DNA from: Buttiauxella noackiae ATCC 51607 | GTDB lineage: Bacteria; Pseudomonadota; Gammaproteobacteria; Enterobacterales; Enterobacteriaceae | Length of the DNA stretch: 64,000 bases | Assembly (NCBI RefSeq): GCF_001654865.1 | Contig: NZ_LXEO01000064.1 | Location: forward strand, 1 to 64,000 | Reading direction: 5' to 3' | In this document: positions 62,285 through 64,000 of the stretch, in pieces | Numbering within the stretch: the first letter of the stretch is position 1 | Layout of the letters: every line of letters begins with the position of its first letter | The notes under the pieces: model-generated | Told to the model about the DNA's origin: nothing | The model's database searches: none | The model's input: the letters and a program-made list of their open reading frames with translations, nothing else | Program-made: the position numbers and the translations under genes

Positions 62285-63586
62285 TTACAGAACCATGCCG
62301 CCGACAATGAAGCCGAGGATCACACACAGCGTAATAGCGATAACGCCAGGAATTAAGAATGCGTGGTTAAACACATATTTACCAATACGTGTAGAGCCAG
62401 TGTCGTCCATTTCTACCGCAGCCAGTAAGGTCGGGTAGGTTGGCAGCACGAACAGCGCTGAAACGGCGGCGAAAGATGCGATAGCGGTCAGTGGACTAAC
62501 ACCGAGCATTAATGCGGCTGGCATCAGTGCTTTGGTGGTTGCCGCCTGTGAGTAAAGCAAAGTGGCTGCGAAGAACAGTACTACAGCCAGTAACCACGGA
62601 TAGCTTTGCAGCAAGTCGCCCGCAACGGCCTGAATATCCTGGATATGGTTTTTAACGAAGGTATCGCCCAACCAGGCTACACCCAGCACGCAGATACAAG
62701 CACTCATGCCCGATTTGAAGGTGCTGGCATTGAGGATCTCACCAGTATCAATTTTACAGGTGAAGCAGATAAGCGTGGCAATGGTTAGCATGAAGACCAC
62801 AATCGCTTCGTTACGCGGCAGGATTGGGTTTTGAATCAGGCCAACGGTGTCGCTGATGGCGGTAGCGTACAGCATGACGGCAACGATACCGATAAGGAAC
62901 AGCAGCACTGAGCGTTTTGCATGAGGCTTTAATTCAAACACGCTGGCCCCACGCAGTTTTACTTCGCCTTTAGCCAGACGTTCCTGATAAACCGGGTCGT
63001 CTTTCAGTTCACTGCCCAGGAAGTTACACACGACTGCCGTCAGCATAACGGCGACCAGCGTGACTGGAATACAGATACCCAGAAGCGTCAGGTAACTGAT
63101 ACCCATTGGCTCAAGGAGACCGGAGAAGAAGACGACTGCCGCAGAAATTGGTGAGGCAGTAATCGCAATTTGTGAAGCCACAACGGCGATAGATAGCGGA
63201 CGCGATGGGCGAATGCCTTGTTCTTTTGCAACTTCTGTAATAACCGGCAGCGTGGAAAATGCAGTATGACCCGTTCCCGCAAGAATAGTCATAAACCATG
63301 TCACGAGTGGAGCGAGGAAGGTGATGTATTTCGGATGACGACGCAGCAGTTTTTCTGCAAGGCTGACCAGGTAGTCCATTCCGCCTGCTACCTGCATGGC
63401 GGCAATCGCGGCAATAACTGCCATGATGATTTCGATTACATCAAATGGGATTGAGCCCGGTTTTACCTGAAAAACAAGCGTTAAAACCAGTACGCCAAAA
63501 CCGCCAGCAAAGCCAATGCCTATGCCGCCGAGTCTGGCCCCAAGATATATCGCTAAAAGCACGATAACGAGTTCTGCTCCAAACAT
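62285..63586 (-). CDS. dcuA: DcuA, anaerobic C4-dicarboxylate transporter
   Basis: DcuA exchanges aspartate, fumarate, malate and succinate. The 433-residue protein has about 10-12 helices and equals E. coli DcuA (433) in length. It starts MFGAELVIVLLAIYLGARLGG and contains AGTGHTAFSTLPV and SQIAITASPISAA. It is downstream of aspA on the same strand, separated by the terminator at 63653, as in E. coli, where the pair supports aspartate uptake and deamination. Confidence 0.96.
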   Translation of the reverse strand: MFGAELVIVLLAIYLGARLGGIGIGFAGGFGVLVLTLVFQVKPGSIPFDVIEIIMAVIAAIAAMQVAGGMDYLVSLAEKLLRRHPKYITFLAPLVTWFMTILAGTGHTAFSTLPVITEVAKEQGIRPSRPLSIAVVASQIAITASPISAAVVFFSGLLEPMGISYLTLLGICIPVTLVAVMLTAVVCNFLGSELKDDPVYQERLAKGEVKLRGASVFELKPHAKRSVLLFLIGIVAVMLYATAISDTVGLIQNPILPRNEAIVVFMLTIATLICFTCKIDTGEILNASTFKSGMSACICVLGVAWLGDTFVKNHIQDIQAVAGDLLQSYPWLLAVVLFFAATLLYSQAATTKALMPAALMLGVSPLTAIASFAAVSALFVLPTYPTLLAAVEMDDTGSTRIGKYVFNHAFLIPGVIAITLCVILGFIVGGMVL

Positions 63587-63652
63587 GATTTCCGTCCTTG
63601 TGTTTGATTAATTGATAATTATTTGTTGTGTTTTTGTTGGTGGTGCAAATGA

Positions 63653-63683
63653 AAAAGGCACGTCCGATGGACGTGCCTTTTGT
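63653..63683 (-). terminator. Terminator of aspA
   Basis: AAAAGGCACGTCC and GGACGTGCCTTTT form a 13-bp stem around GAT. On the minus strand it lies 15 bases after the aspA stop and ends in T residues. Confidence 0.85.
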
Positions 63684-63698
63684 TAAGGACCGGAAAGG

Positions 63699-64000
63699 TT
63701 ACTGTTCGCTTTCATCGGTATAACGCTTCGCTTTATAAACCGGGTGCATCAGGTTGTTTATAGAGAAAATATCGTCCAGCTCGGCTTCGGTTAACAGGCC
63801 GCGCTCCAGCACGACTTCACGTACGCTCTTACCCGTTTCGGCACAAATCTTCCCAACGATGTCACCATTGTGGTGGCCAATGAATGGGTTCAGATAAGTC
63901 ACGATACCAATTGAGTTGTAGACGTAGCTTTCACACACTTCTTTATTAGCAGTGATGCCGTTAATGCATTTTTCCAGCAGGTTGTAGCAAGCGTTGGTCA
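63699..64000 (-). CDS. aspA: AspA, aspartate ammonia-lyase (3' part only)
   Basis: The frame enters from the window edge and gives the last 100 residues of aspartase, which converts aspartate to fumarate and ammonia. The visible part includes [20 protein letters not shown], then [11 protein letters not shown] and the ending [10 protein letters not shown], as in E. coli AspA. The 5' part, including the active-site Ser loop, lies outside. An internal ATG at 63938 is not a start. Confidence 0.95.
   Translation of the reverse strand, partial: TNACYNLLEKCINGITANKEVCESYVYNSIGIVTYLNPFIGHHNGDIVGKICAETGKSVREVVLERGLLTEAELDDIFSINNLMHPVYKAKRYTDESEQ

Overview
This window is chromosomal DNA from a member of the Enterobacteriaceae. 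Both flanks follow the Escherichia coli gene order. One end carries the complete phosphonate (C-P lyase) operon phnCDEFGHIJKLMNOP with yjdP, yjdN, yjdM, crfC and yjcZ. The other end carries tRNA-Phe, yjdC, dsbD, cutA, dcuA and aspA. The proteins are clearly diverged from E. coli, and the 40 kb between the flanks differs from that of E. coli, so a relative such as Buttiauxella or Kluyvera is more likely than Escherichia. The genus is a guess.

Layout: (1) 37-4283: a sodium:solute symporter, yjdP, an unrecognised gene and the end of the phn operon. (2) 3525-14499: the full phn operon on the minus strand, read from a probable Pho box near 14550 and interrupted by three REP-type palindromes. (3) 14689-20669: a DUF2235 hydrolase, yjdN, yjdM, crfC and yjcZ. 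(4) 20998-24041: a cellobiose-type PTS operon (IIB, 6-phospho-beta-glucosidase, IIC) without its own IIA, followed by a LysR/SDR divergent pair. (5) 26295-35151: an acid-resistance island in which the two-component system EvgA/EvgS, YfdX, HdeD, HdeB, GadB and GadC are contiguous. (6) 35269-45452: exporters, a YghX-type hydrolase, a diguanylate cyclase, a YiaV/YiaW pair, an IprA-like regulator, a YfaZ porin-like protein, small membrane and periplasmic proteins, a possible small RNA, and YghU. (7) 45646-49799: a shikimate/quinate utilisation operon (dehydroshikimate dehydratase fusion, MFS transporter, shikimate dehydrogenase-like enzyme). (8) 49952-50320: cspA with its long cold-shock leader. 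(9) 50592-55374: a tightly coupled operon of outer-membrane proteins (two POTRA-less BamA/TamA-type barrels, another barrel, a DUF4056 protein) headed by what looks like the wreck of an MscS-type channel gene. (10) 55471-59014: a GNAT acetyltransferase and a subtilisin-type lipoprotein autotransporter. (11) 59024-64000: a 180-bp tandem duplication of the 3' end of tRNA-Phe, then yjdC, dsbD, cutA, dcuA and the 3' part of aspA.

How the genes work together: the phn operon imports phosphonates (PhnCDE), primes and cleaves them (PhnGHIJKLM) and recycles the ribosyl products (PhnN, PhnP, PhnO). In the acid island the sensor (EvgAS) lies next to the periplasmic acid chaperone (HdeB) and the proton-consuming glutamate decarboxylase/antiporter pair (GadBC). 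In E. coli the interval between yjcZ and tRNA-Phe instead holds the arginine and lysine acid-resistance genes. This site may therefore exchange acid-stress modules. EvgS here lacks the PAS domain present in the E. coli protein.

The best candidate for an undescribed system is the 50592-55374 outer-membrane operon. Also worth checking are a 126-bp palindromic element found upstream of three unrelated genes, a candidate 80-nt RNA at 42749-42832, and a 16-bp palindromic operator candidate in the quinate operon.
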